Source: Takakia lepidozioides
Lineage: Eukaryota > Streptophyta > Takakiopsida > Takakiales > Takakiaceae
NCBI GenBank assembly: GCA_030704615.1
Contig: CM060731.1
Coordinates: forward strand, 48,422,001-48,486,000
DNA: 64,000 nt
Direction of reading: 5' to 3'
The notes below the pieces were generated by a model that was not told where the DNA came from, searched no databases, and saw only the letters and a list, made by a program, of their open reading frames with translations. The translations under genes and the position numbers were made by a program. Positions 10,542 to 23,900 of the stretch are shown here, piece by piece. How positions within the stretch are numbered: position 1 is the first letter of the stretch; every line of letters starts with the position of its first letter.

Positions 10542-13097
10542 TCATGGCTTCACTTGTTCACGAATGAATAGTTCCACCTCCTCCACCTTGCCAGTCATGG
10601 CAGAGGCCTCTGTGATGGTTACTTGGTTGGTACATTGTGAGAACTTAAACAACTCCCCTTCTACCCCTAGGACAATTTCACTGGTAACATCCGCGGCTGA
10701 AGTAGCTGATCTTGTCGCCCGCAGCTTCTCACTGTTACAAAGAAAACACCAAACATCAAAGCCTTAACCAAATTCCACACCTTCTACCTGAGGTCACATT
10801 ATTTGCTCTTACACTGAACAAGACAAGTTTCTGAGCAAGAGTCTCATCTAAGAACCGGGGAGCAACTCTTCCCGGTATCTGCTGGAGAGACTTGCATAAA
10901 AAATCAATGCCTCCAGTGGGTTGTTGTCCTGTAGATGATTGCTGGAAATTTCTTAGAGGATGTCAAGGGGTTGCTTGCGTGATGTTTTGGTGATTGAGAT
11001 TCAAATAAATCACAATGATGAGTAGAACACAGGAGGTGGCACGTCTGGGCATTTTTTTATACTAAACTGCGGTTCTGAACAAGAAAACAATTCCTTCTGT
11101 ACAACTCACGACATGAATAAATACCTCCTCTCCGTTGCAACTGTTGTTCATTTAACTCCAGTAAAGCCCCTGTTGCAAGCAAGGCTTGCATAGAGAGCAG
11201 AAAGTGAAATCAAAACAAAAAGTAAGGCACCTACATTTCTTTTTCTAGTTGCTTGCGAATGAACTCCATGGAATGAGCAGTGACTTTGTCCATTTTGTTA
11301 CAAACAAGTAGCACCGGGATCTTCTTCCTCACCACCACTGCCTTTGTCAGCACCTCATACAAGTACCTTCATGCATCCCACCTATTTCTTATTAGAAATA
11401 CCACCCATTTCTTCTTGAAAGACAAATGCATACTGATGCTTTCATCAATAGTGCCTTGAATATAGATCCTTACTTCAAGCTTCAGGTAAGAGAGAGGAAG
11501 TGTGTACTCAGCAGCAGGTCGAAGGTTGGGCATGAAATCAAGAGCATCCACTACAAACACAAGGCCACGTGCTTGTGGCAGGAAATCGTCCAGCTTGGGC
11601 CTTAGTCTGGCATGGCCTGGTACATCCACAAGGTGGACTGGCTTTATCTTTCCCTTCTGCACCCACAAACCCAGTCATGGTGCATATAAGCAACCATATC
11701 ATGCTCTACACTCATTTAAAGTTACCAATGTGGAAGGAATCAACTTAATGTCCATTCTGCTTCTCAGATACCATGGTTGCATTTCACTGTTGTGCTAGCA
11801 TCTATTCACAGGGTCCTACTGGAATGTGTAAGGCCTAGTAGACAACCATTTGAAAGAACCCCAAGAGTTATCATGCGCCCACATGCAGATCTATAATAAA
11901 ATAAGCTGGTGATGAAAGCATATAGCAGAAATTGATGATGGATTGAATGACAAAAGACGGGTACCTTGGTTGACTCTGAGTGAAGAATGAAGCGCCCTTC
12001 ATTAGGTTCCATGGATGTCACTGTTCCTTGATGGGTTGTACCATCGCGTAGCTGGAGTCATTCCAATCCAACTTCTCAGGCTACATCAATGGTAATGCAT
12101 GCTTTTGAATTTAAGATAGAGGATCTTCACAGAACCGTACATGTGATGGATAAAGGCATGTCAGCCATAGTTTTACTGCATCAGATCAGACATTCTACTG
12201 ACTTAAAGCAATCAATGCCCCACAACTTAGGGCCCAAATGATAAGCGAAATTAAAAATTTGGCATACCCGATAAAAGAGCGCAGTTTTCCCAGCTCCACT
12301 CAACCCCACAAGTAAAATGGTAATTGTCTTCTTCCGGTTGAATGCAACCCGGATGACTGCAAATTCATACCACAGCCACATGAGATCCAACCACAGTTCA
12401 GCCTTTCAAACAGCTGGAGCCTCAACAGCTTGTATAGGTCATACTCACGAAGAAAACCTAGAGAACATGAAAGGGTGATCTAATTCGCGGTTCGTTGCAG
12501 ATGCTATGGCATTTGTCATGGATGATACCAACCCTCAAGTGTGCTATGGAGACAGGTTAAGAAAGCTGAGCAGAGACTGCAAAGAGATAATTTCACTCCT
12601 GGAAATTTGAGCTCAATGCCATCCCATTTCAGAAACTTCAAGCATCCCATAGAAAAATCCTGAGGTCACAAAAATTGATGTATACTACCCGTCCTTGAAC
12701 AAAGTGTTCTGTGAATTATGCCAAAAACTGGCAAAAAAACCCTAAACTCAAATAACTCAGATGAGAACTGTCTCCCAGCAGAATAAGGTAAAACTTCGAC
12801 AAGTACGAAACAAGTAGAACACATCTTTGAATATTACAGCATGAATGAATGCTGGTGACAGACCCTAATAACTTAATCAAGATATCTGGTCGTCGAGAAA
12901 GCTGCGCGAGAGAGTTGCGCAGAGATGCAAACACAAAGAAGGAAGACAATGAGGCAAGAGAGTTGACCTAGATATAAAACCAGCAAGGTCACAAAAAGCA
13001 CGGCCACAGTTGAGAACAGCGCCACCTCCTCCCGCTTCAGTTGCCGCCATGACTGCCATTCAGGCTGCAACCGAGACGCTTGCTCCTCCTCCCCCAT
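10542..13097 (-). CDS. SRPRB: Signal recognition particle receptor subunit beta
   Basis: I reconstructed six exons on the minus strand: 12968-13097, 12268-12356, 11965-12051, 11508-11656, 11235-11366 and 10542-10731. All boundaries are GT-AG and the lengths sum to 777 bases, giving 258 residues plus stop. The protein starts with a short charged segment and one membrane span ('ALFSTVAVLFVTLLVLYL'). A Ras-like GTPase fold follows: G1 'GLSGAGKT', a 'TVTSMEPNEG' block, G3 'DVPGHARLR' and G4 'NKMD'. Length and order match the plant family. It anchors SRP receptor alpha at the endoplasmic reticulum and couples GTP binding to delivery of ribosome-nascent chain complexes. A CT-rich leader lies just before the ATG. 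Every motif is intact, so I expect a functional gene. Confidence 0.93.
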
Positions 13098-15239
13098 CGC
13101 TCCTCGCCCCCTCTCTCTTCTCTCTCGCTCGTCCAAACTCTGGGTTTTGTGAACAGCTTCTGTTCCTGTGGATGATATTTGAGGACGACATTCGTTTATT
13201 TCCATACATGAACCCCTCGGGTTTCCATTCGGACCCTTGACGCTCTAGTGCTATGAAAAAGGAACCCTCACTCTTTTTCTTTTTTCTTGTATTGTTTTGT
13301 TTTTGTTTTTTAAGGGGATGAACCCTCACTCTTTTATAAGATGATCTTCTTCAAAAACAAAAGAAAAATATATATCTTTATATATTTAAAAATAGAGGAA
13401 TCTGCAATCCCCTTTTCTTTTCTTTTTTTATAAAAGGGATGAAGCCCATTTATTTTATTCAAGGTCCTGTGGGGCCATGAAGCATGCACACCAGATGCTG
13501 AGGGACGAACCCGAGTTTCTTTAACGAAGAGAGAGCCATCCATATGGATGATAAACCCTTTCCTGGTTATTTAAAAACAATTAATAAAAAAAATTAATAA
13601 AAAAGTAAAAAAGAAAAGTGAAGAAGAGAGTGCCATGAACCTTTGGTGGGCTCCCTCTCCTCTCCTAAGTATTCTCCATGGTAGAGGAAGCAAACAACAA
13701 TTCCCAGAAAACCAGCCCGAAAACAGGGCTGCACACAAATGTCAATGGTGGGACATTGAAATGGTCGGTCCTTGCTCACCGTGGCTATTGCAGAATCCCA
13801 CTGTGGGATGCAAGCTCGAATTACAGGACAGCTACATTTCAACACCGCGTGTCCTCCACATTTGGATGCTTCTTTCAAGGTTGGACATCATCAGTTTCCT
13901 CTGCAAGTTTCTTCCTTTCTTGACGTTTAGAGGTGTGGTATCAAAAGTGGTCACTCGGTGAATGCTGAATCTGAATGACGATACCAGCAGCATTTGACAT
14001 TCAGGTTTGATCACACACTGAATGGGCCCGGTATGACAAGTAGTTTCTATTGTACTTTTCTCTCCAAAATGAACGTGAATCTGACGACAGGTCAAAGACT
14101 CGAATACCGCACCTTCCTCTTCCAAGCTCACGAAATCAACTAGAAGGCCAGCTTCCTCATAATTCCACATACATCTTAATGGAAGACAAACGAGAGTGGT
14201 CTGTCTGTGGGCGATGTGAAGCAGATGGCAGTATCGTCATTACTCTCTTAGCTGCAAAGCCTCACCTGCAAACACCATCGAAAACTTCCAAAAGATCCAA
14301 CTCAAAGCCTACCCAGCTATAAGACATTTGCAGTGCCGAACATGAAGCCTGAGATCTCAATTGCTCGGTGGAGCTCTTCAAGCACAGACTGAAACCTTCG
14401 CACACCCTTAGGGCCCTTAGTGCAAAAATCACCCTCAAAACATTATCCCATAACGTTTGCCCGTATCGATGAAGAGTTCCAGTATAAAACCCAGGACTGC
14501 CACAACCGTTCTGAAGCCGCGTGTCCAGCACAAAGCGAACTATTCTTTCGCCTTTTACTAAAGAATACCGTGCGTTGAACACAGAAAGCGGCATACCCTA
14601 ATTTTTTGGCTGCCCCTCACGGGGCCCAACCAACAATACAACCTGGAAAGCAACTTCACATACTCGTAAAGTGTACCGTACCGGAAAATGTTGCTGGCGA
14701 CATTCATCAACGCCATCGACCATTGCCCAGTAATGGTATGATCTGTGCATCTACTTCCTCTATGTACATAGTGGTTTCGAACATGTCAGCACGACTACCT
14801 ACTCTTTTCTTAGTCGTAATTGCACCTATCATCCAAGTGGACTATAATCCAAAAGTGGAGAATTGTCATCCATGCAATGGCTAATTTTTACTATCATCTT
14901 GTCACATTCAGTCAAACTTATAGAATTGTGAATTCCTTAGCAACACTTGAAATCCTCATGTAAGCATTGCCATCACATCCGGACCAGCCAGGAAAAATCC
15001 CACCAAACAAGCTAAAAAATAATCAGTTCACCATCCGCCATCCTGTCCCGATGACCGCAAGTTTGTCGGTTCCGGAAGTTGATAAAGATTGTACCCATTT
15101 ACAAGAGCTGTAGGCTGGCAGAGCAGTGAAGAAATAGCCCGCAAATATTTTTTATCCATACCATACAAAACAATGGAACATCTGCACTCTAATTTCAGAA
15201 GTTTGTGGGCAAGCATTGCATGTTTCAGATTCTGCGGTG

Positions 15240-15335
15240 CCTATTTAGCCCAGTGGTAAGGCTGTAAATTGCTTCACTAGTGGTTGTGGGTTCAAATTAA
15301 GTGGGGATGGCGACCTCTGAGATCGTACGTTTGTG
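15240..15335 (+). repeat. Possible tRNA-derived SINE head
   Basis: The segment contains TAGCCCAGTGG at 15246-15256, a full match to the pol III A-box consensus. About 33 bases on, GGTTCAAATTA at 15289-15299 resembles a B box. This spacing is typical of tRNA-derived SINEs. I see no clear poly(A) tail or target duplication, so it may be an old truncated copy or chance. Confidence 0.4.
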
Positions 15336-15826
15336 AAGTAGGAACATTGAAATTCATAGAGAGCTTCGAGAAGAGACGGCAATGGTGGAGATGCACGGCG
15401 CAAGGTCGGCCACGTGTGTGTTGATTATCCTCGTTGCTGGGCCCCTTTCAGAAGTCTCTCCCCCACGTGCACAGTTTGTGTGAGTATATTCAAGTGCAAG
15501 ACAGATTTTATATGCACGGACAAGTCTGTAGTCTGTACGCAGTCTCACTAGTATCGGAGGAGAGGGTGAGAAAAGACACAGACAGATGTGTAGCTGTACA
15601 CAGAATATCTGGACAGACTGTCGAGTTTGGAAAGCGCGGGCTGGCTCTCTATGTACAGTGCTTCAAGTGTCCGGTCTGTCCTCGTCTTTTTTCCTCTTCC
15701 GCTGTGGAATCAATTGTTGAGAAACTACAGGTAGAGATGAAGACGACTCGTGACCGTGTGGATAATAGCAGGTGGATCTGATCGTCACTTGCCATCTTCT
15801 TGCTCGGCTCGAGCTTTGACTCTGGG

Positions 15827-16187
15827 GCCGGATGCAGATCTAGCTGTTCGAAGTTTGTGTTCAGTATGATGATCACTAGTTTTATATCTGGTACAGCCTC
15901 ATGATAGATGTCAACGACGATTGCTGGACTCCTTTTCGATCCTCGTCCCTGGAAGAGAATTGGGACATACGAGGCAGAGAGTTCGTTAAGGTCGACAGGT
16001 GCCGGATGCAGATCTAGCTGTTCGAAGTTTGTGTTCAGTATGATGCTCACTAGTTTTATATCTGGTACAGCCTCATGATAGATTGTCAGTGATTCGTGTC
16101 AACGACGGTTGCTGGACTCCTTTTCGATCCTCGTCCCTGGAAGAGAATTGGGACATACGAGGCAGAGAGTTCGTTAAGGTCGACAGT
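15827..16187. repeat. Tandem duplication, two copies of about 174 bp
   Basis: Copy 1 is 15827-16000 and copy 2 is 16001-16187, both starting GCCGGATGCAGATC and ending in GTCGACAG. They are nearly identical except for single substitutions and an insertion of about 14 bases in copy 2 after 'CATGATAGAT'. The close identity suggests a recent local duplication. Confidence 0.9.
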
Positions 16188-16740
16188 TGCAATTCTCTTG
16201 GACACCTCATCGAATACATAGCTTCAGTTGTGTAACTTCTCTCCGAATTAGGTAGCGGGCCACCAATTCAGGCTGGAGTTTGCCCTTATCATGATCAGGA
16301 ATTGGCACCCGTCAATCAAGAAAACATGAAAAGCTGCAGATCCAACTAGGCATCAGAATTTCGTCCTGGAGAGGCTCAATGGTGTCCTGGAAAACGTCAT
16401 GTTGATTATTTCAGTGTTTTTGATTCAAGATTACTTCCGGTAAATCAGCGGGGGGCCTTTCCTGGTGTCCAATCACAAGTTATTCAGACTGAGTTTACTG
16501 CAAGCATGACAATCTTGAGCATTTGATCGGCTGTTGAGTCTTCATGAATAGACCTTTTGTGAGTGAAGTTGCAGGAATAGCAATTGATTGACGAGTTCAC
16601 GACTCAGACTCAGGCTACATACGCCTTTCCGGATATTGTCTGGGGCAGAAGAACAAGCCTAGAGAACTTGAGGACGCTTGTGATTCTGGACGGTGGATTG
16701 CAAGAGAACCTGTACAGCTACGACACGTAAAGACAGGCTG

Positions 16741-18828
16741 ATGAGTTATGCTAAGGGGACAAAAACCTTGATGGACAGCAGCTTTAATCCAGAGTCGTTT
16801 GGGAAGAGGTGCATCTTACTCACTTCACTTTTCTCTATGCACTTGATGCTCTCAAGTGCGTTCCTTGTCCACACTGGCCCACCGGAAACTCCGGATATGA
16901 CAGGTGGATTTGCGAGAACTACTTTCCAAGCACGTTATACAACCATGTGGGGCGGACCTGATAACGTCAACCTCATGGATGAGGGCAACACGGTGCGACT
17001 ACGACTTGACAGCCGCTCAGGTACATCTTACATACTTCTTAAGCATCAGAGGGCAACAGATACGTACAACGTACATATTAATGCATAGCGTACCTAAGTA
17101 TTACAACGTTGCAGTGCAGTCCTCATATGTAGATTCTCCAGTTTATACAAACTGACACATGTATGTTCGAGTATCCAGAAGTGGCATTCATACCAAGGTC
17201 AACTGACATACATAAACGTCGAGCACAAATTCATGCACGGGTGTACATTGATCACATGCACGAGCTCTTTCTGTCTTACCCCTGCACTGAAATTCCATGT
17301 TAGCAGTGGCATAATTTGGCCCGGAAATTTATGTGCATGTATGCAGGTTCAGGATTCATGTCACGGGATAAGATTCTCCATGGCTTCTTCAGTGCAGCGA
17401 TCAAACTGCCCGCAAATTATTCTGCTGGCACTGTCACTGCTTTCTATGTGAGTTTTGGTGCATGGTTCTTTCTTTGCAGCCCTCTGGTGAAATAAATGGA
17501 AGTCACTGAGCAAAGCTTGAGCACTCTAAATTCGTATCTGGAAAAGAAGTAGAGAAACTTGACTCACGTGCACTGAGCAGTCTCGTGCAAGCTTATAAAC
17601 AAATTAAAAAACAAATCAAAATATGGAAGCCTCTGGCAGCTTCTAGTTTCTCTAGTCACAAATGTACACAAGTATTTTAAATGGTCAATTTCGATTACTA
17701 TGAAATCACTCTGGCGACGTTGCTTCGTGCCTGCAGACTTCAAACCAAGACCTCTACCCAGACAAGCATGATGAATTTGACTTCGAGTTTCTAGGAGTCA
17801 GATCCGGCCAACCCTATGTTGTGCAAACCAATGTGTATGGGGATGGGAGTGTGTCAACAGGTCGGGAGGAGCGTCATCATCTTTGGTTTGATCCATCTGC
17901 TGATTTCCATGAATACAGCATTCTTTGGAATTCCCACCATACTGTGTAAGTGCCTCTGAACTCTAGCTCTCTTACAGATGTCAGGTCACCTCCAGGTCAC
18001 GTAGATGTGGGGCGAACGTTGGATGGCTGGACACGTCTGTACAATTAATAGGAATCTACTGCATCCATGCAGAATAGATAGACCTACCGATCTGTGGCTG
18101 GAAAATGGTAACTAAATCGAAGCCTCTGGACATGTTCTGATCCGCGTCTACTAGCGGTTGTCTCGAACATGTATTCCACCAGCTGCTCGAAATTTCTATT
18201 ACGTTAGGGGCAGTGAATGTACGTGTACGTCATACTACGGTGTGAGTCCTCTTCTAGACTAAAGCTATCAACGATGTTGGTCTTTGTGAATTCCAGATTC
18301 TTTGTGGACAACGTTCCCATTCGGGAATTCGTGAACTCTAAGGTTCTGGGGTTGCAGTATCCCGCCAAAGCCATGACATTGTATGCGACCATATGGGACG
18401 GGTCAGGCTGGGCCACGGAGGGGGGGAAATACCCTGTGGACTACACCCAAGCCCCATTTGACGCTACTTTTACCAACTTCAAGCTGGAAGGCTGTGTGTG
18501 GCCGAACCCCGCAGCGCAAACCACAGCACCGGAATGTTCGCAACCGGGGTTTCAAACTCGGATTAATGCTCACTCCCTTCACACACTTACGGGGAAACAA
18601 AGAAAGGCCATGGATTGGGTCCGGAAGAACTACCTGTGGTACTCCTACTGTGACGATCGGCATCGCTACCCTGTGCCTCTGCCCGATTGCATATCCACAG
18701 GTAATAAATCTGGCATATATACCATCTCGACTGTCTACCTAGCGCACTACTGGACGTTTGCATGTTGCCATGGGCATGATACAGAACTGAAAGTGATTCC
18801 CTGGTTGCACCTAGCTGCATATTATTGA
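16741..18828 (+). CDS. Xyloglucan endotransglucosylase/hydrolase, group III-like
   Basis: Exons 16741-17020, 17347-17447, 17737-17945 and 18297-18828 join in frame at GT-AG sites and give 373 residues. The N-terminus has a hydrophobic secretion signal ('CILLTSLFSMHLML'). Then come 'WGGPDNVNLMDEGNTVRL', 'GFFSAAIKLP', the GH16 catalytic block 'DKHDEFDFEFLG' (nucleophile and acid/base Glu kept; usual form DEIDFEFLG), 'QTNVYGDGS' and 'FVDNVPIREF'. The C-terminal XET domain follows, with 'WDGSGWATEGGKYPVDY' and 'YPVPLPDC'. The GGKYxVDY form resembles the XTH30-32 group. The enzyme acts in the cell wall, cutting xyloglucan and rejoining or hydrolysing it. The exact start among in-frame ATGs is uncertain. 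A good donor at 18701 would allow a fifth exon (19130-19305, in frame) with another tail. Confidence 0.88.
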
Positions 18829-20936
18829 ACTTGTTTGCTGCAATCACGAGGTTAACAACTGAACTAAACAGAGCGACAGGAATTGTGCAGCTCGAGACCA
18901 TTCAAATGATACAGAATTACTATATATTGATCAAACTTTTGTTGGATCGAGTTCAAAAATACGGACCAAGCCCTGTAAGCTACAGGTGAAGCTAATTTAA
19001 TCCCATTCTTGAGTACTTACCTACTCAAGGACGGGATTATTATCAAGAAACATTTTAATTCCTCTGCATTCATGAGAGTTCTTGAATCTATAATTTCTGA
19101 TCAGCTTCTTGTTTAATGTAAATTTGCAGACTCGAAAGATCAGATTCTACCGACCGTCGATCACAACGATAGTACTATTGTAGAAAATGATGACGCTCCC
19201 ACGCCAGGTGCACTGCACAGACGGCAGCTACAACGTGGCGGGAGTCTATCAGGGGCCTTCACTTCAGAGCACCAACATTTTGCACAATTCATAGAGAACC
19301 AATAAGATCATGCATTTTCCAAGTTCGCTTCGAAAGTCGGTAAAACCTCCACATGTGCACTTCAGATTGTAGAAATTTCCCGAACTCGTTGAAAGTCGGC
19401 CGGCTCTCTCCCAGGGTATTGTAAGACCTGAGACCTTTACTACTGCTGGATTAGCGAGGCGTCCACTCGAATCCCTTTGTGCATGGTATTCTTCCAGTAC
19501 AGATTAAGCCTTACCATTCTTCGAGAGCATATAGTTTGTACCTGCCGGATGATTCTTCAGCGCTTCCAACTGAATAACCTAGAAAGTATCTTGGTTTGAG
19601 ATGGGACTAGGGTGGGTGTGGCAATGGCACCCAGATTAGTGTACAAGTTTTAGTGGATTTGTACAACGTAGACTCTAATGATCTCGACGAAATCATAGAT
19701 CTGCAGGCAATAACCTGCCGTTCCATGGATTCACATGTGAGTTGTGAAGCACATTCATGCACACATCAGATCGTGACTGGAGTAAGTACTTAGTGTGTCT
19801 TGGCAGACTGAAGCGAGGGTTCTTTCGACTCATCATAGGTTTGCACTGGTGTCTGCAATTGCGTAGCTGTTGAGCACCACGGTTGCCACATCTACTTGAA
19901 CAATTGATCAATAAGCAGTACTCTGAACGTACAGTAACAATTTCAGAGAAAATGCCAATCTCATGCTCAAGACTTCTGTTTCTCCATGATGCTGGCGGTT
20001 AAGTTCTTCGCAGTTCTGAAACAGGAAATCAAGCATCTGGCAAGGGCATGAGTTGTTTCAATCATTCTTCCAATGCATCTGCCTCTTGTTCATACAATCA
20101 TATCTTCTCAAGTACCATCCTGCTCCTGATGGTACCTACAGACTTGCCTCCTCTTGAACCCAAAAACAGGGAGATCCGCTCGCTCATAACTTTGACTACG
20201 CAGGTGGCTCTTGCTCAGAGTGATTGTCTTGCCTACTCATTAGCCCAACATACTCAGAAGTTACCCTGCCATGGTCTGTGCAAACGCCTTGCAGATAGAC
20301 TACCGAGTACCGACACGCAACAAAGAACACGCCGCTCGAACCAGACACAATGCAAAACAACCTCCGAGAAAGTTGTGCGTAATTCCATAGTATGGTGGAT
20401 TCATGTGAAGCTGCTTTCGAACTCCTCCATTCTTGCCTAGAAGAGAAGAGACGAGAAGGGACTTGGCATGTTCCGGACCCGACCCTTTCTTTCATACACA
20501 GAGAAAGAGAAGCGTGGGCCCGGATGTTGGTGTGGTCTGTCCATGTCGTGATGAAGTCATCCTCCCTCGCTCGTTGGCTGATGACGGAATATATCCATGG
20601 TGTGGCCATTCATAATTTGACACGTGTGATAGTTGAAGTTTTGAGAGGATTTGATTGGGCTGACGACGCCCCACGGTACGTAACGGTAGGGCCTGGAAAG
20701 TTCTGGGCTCTTTCTGAGAACTTTCATGTCCTTGGCCTCCATCGCCGGCTCGCTCTTGTTTTGTCGGTTCTTGCTTCTTGAAAGATCGAATTGCTGGTTA
20801 AGGAGTGTGGAAGGTCCGTGTGGAGGGATTGGTGAAGTCGTTTGCAGTGTTGCTTGCATTGGATTTCTGAGGTCTTGATCAGAATTGGGGATACGAGAAC
20901 AGACTGCTCGTCGCTGATCGGCTCTAGTTTGTTGGT
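18829..20936. other. Intergenic DNA between XTH and Bax inhibitor-1
   Basis: Apart from the possible alternative XTH exon at 19130-19305, no coding sequence is recognised. The last few hundred bases should hold the promoter and leader of Bax inhibitor-1. Confidence 0.45.
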
Positions 20937-23900
20937 ATGGAGTACGCATCATCGTTCTTTGAGGGCCGGCCGTCCAGGTGGAACTATGGATCGCTCAAGA
21001 ATTTCAACTCGATTTCTGCTCCGGTGCAGCATCATCTGCAGAGGGTATGGAATCGTTTGCCTGCGCTGTCTATTCCAGAGCTGTTCGTGTATTAGGTGCA
21101 TAGCGAAGATGACCAGATCGCGAGTTTCCTTGCCCCTCGTTTTAAGGGTGTTCCTGGAGTCGGGAGGTTTCATCGCATATTTTACTAGGGTGATCTGTTA
21201 TCTCCGTATATGTTTGTTCATTTTTCGCGGTGGCACGGGCTTATTGTTGTTTAGGGTGTAGCGATCGGAGATTTTACTAGGGTTATGTGGAGTCTACACG
21301 CAATTGTCCATTTGGGAGTAGCAGAGGGTTATTATGGTCTGGAATGGAGCTTGATCGCTAGAGTATGTGGTGTTGTTTACTATTTTGTGTTCCTAGTTCA
21401 TATCTGCCGCTCGTAGTATCTGGTAGGCATCCGTGTAGAAGAAAAAACCATCTTATAACATGGTCCCATAGGCGGGCTTTTCTCAACAGGCTATCATATA
21501 TGTTGAGGGTCATCTCCTTTCAGTCATTAGGTTGTGGACCACCACAAGCACCACCAAGGCTTCCCGATAGTTGGTTCTCTGAGGGCAGTGTAGGTAGTCG
21601 AAAACAGTGATGGGAGTCTGTTTTGAGACAGAGTTGGTGGTAGTTGGCTGCTCCCTGACCCTCTGCCTGATGAGTTTTCCTCTTTGATACCAACACAGTA
21701 AACCCTTGGGTAGAGTTAGAATAGTTATTATGGTGGGCTTACGACGATGGAATTTTGTATTTGGATGTGACAGGTATATATGACTTTGGCTGCTGCACTT
21801 CTGGTGTCTGCACTGGGAGTGTACGGCCACACACTATGGCACATTGGAGGTCTTATCACTTCACTTGGTTTCATTGGCTCAACTTTGTGGCTTGTAGCCA
21901 CACCTTCAACTCCACAAGAGGAGGTTTGTCTCTGATCATATGCAAACTTTCTTTGCCATGATGAGGGGTTAGGTTGTGTATCGGTACATGCCATCACAGA
22001 GAGAGCTTTTAATTGACAGGTATCTGCAAGTACAGGTCATGGAATACCTTAAGATATTCTCAGGAGACATACATATCTCTCTCTTCTCTCTGCTCTGGCT
22101 GAAACCCTGGTGGGGGCAAAGCCCACACAAGACTTTGGGTGGGTTAGTTTACCGCGGGGTCAATGGCTGTTAGGCTATGGCAAGCCCACGGTCCCCATGA
22201 ATGGCATGAGTACATTCTCTTCTCTGTTTGTTATTAAGTTTCGTCTTTCTTTCTTTCTCTCTTCTTTGATCAGTGGTCAATATCCAGAAGGCTATGGTAA
22301 GCCGAGTACAGTCTCTTCTTTGATCAGGGTTTTACCCGCCTAAGTTAACTCAGTAGTTCTCAAGCTATGAAGTTTTTCCTGTTTGATCTTTTTGGGTTAA
22401 GTGCGATCTTGGTTGGTAGTTGGGGCACTTTTCCCTGATATTTGATGGCATGGTGTTTTGCAATTCAAATTTCATAGCATGATCTCTCCTTTAAGATGTT
22501 GCTTAAATGAATTTTGTGCCCTTCCCTTCCACCCTGGATGTCAGATCCTTTTATTAAACTGCAGTTTATGAAACGAATGGGCTTCCTTTTTGCAGGGTAA
22601 GAGATTGAAGCTGTTGGCAGCAGCTGCGTTTTGTCAAGGTGCCTCTGTTGGCACACTTGTGGAGGCTGTCCTTAACTTCGACCCAAGGTATGTATGTTTG
22701 AAAAGTGCAGGTGAAGTTCAAAAGTGTTGTTAGGTTTGGATGAGAGATTAGAATTTTGTTTGTTTGAAAGCAGAGAATTGGGGCAATAATACATCGACTT
22801 TGTATATGAACAAGCAACGCTTGCTTGAGTTAATTTGGTTAATCTGGTTTGACTTTAAGGGGTGATTTCTCTCAAAAATTAAGTAGAGTATGAAGTTTGT
22901 GAGATGTTTCTGATGGAGATTGTTGTTCATGCTTAGCACACTCATACCCGGCCAAGAAGTTTCTTAACAGAAACAAGTTTTAATTGTATTAGTGAAGCTT
23001 GATGTAAGGAGGTTTTGTGTATTCGTACTTGTGCACAAGCTGTGAAGCTGGTTGAGACTAACTCCTGTATTGATTCTCAATGTGATATGGCAGCATTGTG
23101 GTGATGGCATTCCTTGGATCAATGGCCATCTTTGCCTGCTTTTCTGGAGCAGCGTTGTTAGCAAGACGTCGCGAGTACTTGTTTCTTGGTGGTGTTTTGT
23201 CATCAGTTGTTAGCACCATGATGCTGCTCCAATTTGGCTCCTTGTTTTTTGGTGGTGGAGCTTTGATGTACAACATTGAGGTATTTCCTTTCTTCTCTAC
23301 GTCCCTCTTCCTGCTTAAATGTGGCTGAGCAGTAATTGCACCTAGATTGACAGACAGGTGTCTCCTCCTGTTAAGAATCTGCGGCTTATTTTCTCTTGTC
23401 GTCGGTAATGTTTGTTCTCTTTATATTGTGAATCTCTAGAGTAAGGAATAGGATGAGGATTATTCTCCAGCATGAAACTTCCGGGGCTTCTAACCTAGGG
23501 AACATACAACAGATGTGGCTCTATCAAATACTCCATTGTTTGAGTCGTCATGATACGTTGGCACCTCCACACTTTATGAATTTTTAAGTCTGTTGAGCTG
23601 TGTAATGAGTGTTGGTGGAGGTGGATTGCAGATATATGGAGGGTTGCTTTTGTTTGTCGGTTATGTGTTGTTCGACACCCAAATGATCATTGAGAGGGCA
23701 AACCGGGGTGACTTTGACTACGTGAAGCATGCCCTTGACCTCTTCGTGGATTTTGCTGCAATTTTTGTCCGCCTGCTTGTCATACTGGTGAGTGATTGTT
23801 CTTTTGTACAGTTTGTGTCAATTTGGGTGCTTATATTGGAGCAGGGTTTAATCTAGGTCCTATGGGCAATGGAGTGCAGATACCTTGCCCCCCCCCCCCC

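Larger units (their letters stand above)
13098..16740. other. Long intergenic region with AT-rich DNA and repeats
   Basis: 13250-13620 is A- and T-rich with homopolymer runs. Several open frames of 90-115 codons between 13.6 and 14.9 kb match no family I recognise. A tRNA-like SINE head near 15.25 kb and a tandem duplication at 15.8-16.2 kb are listed separately. Confidence 0.45.
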
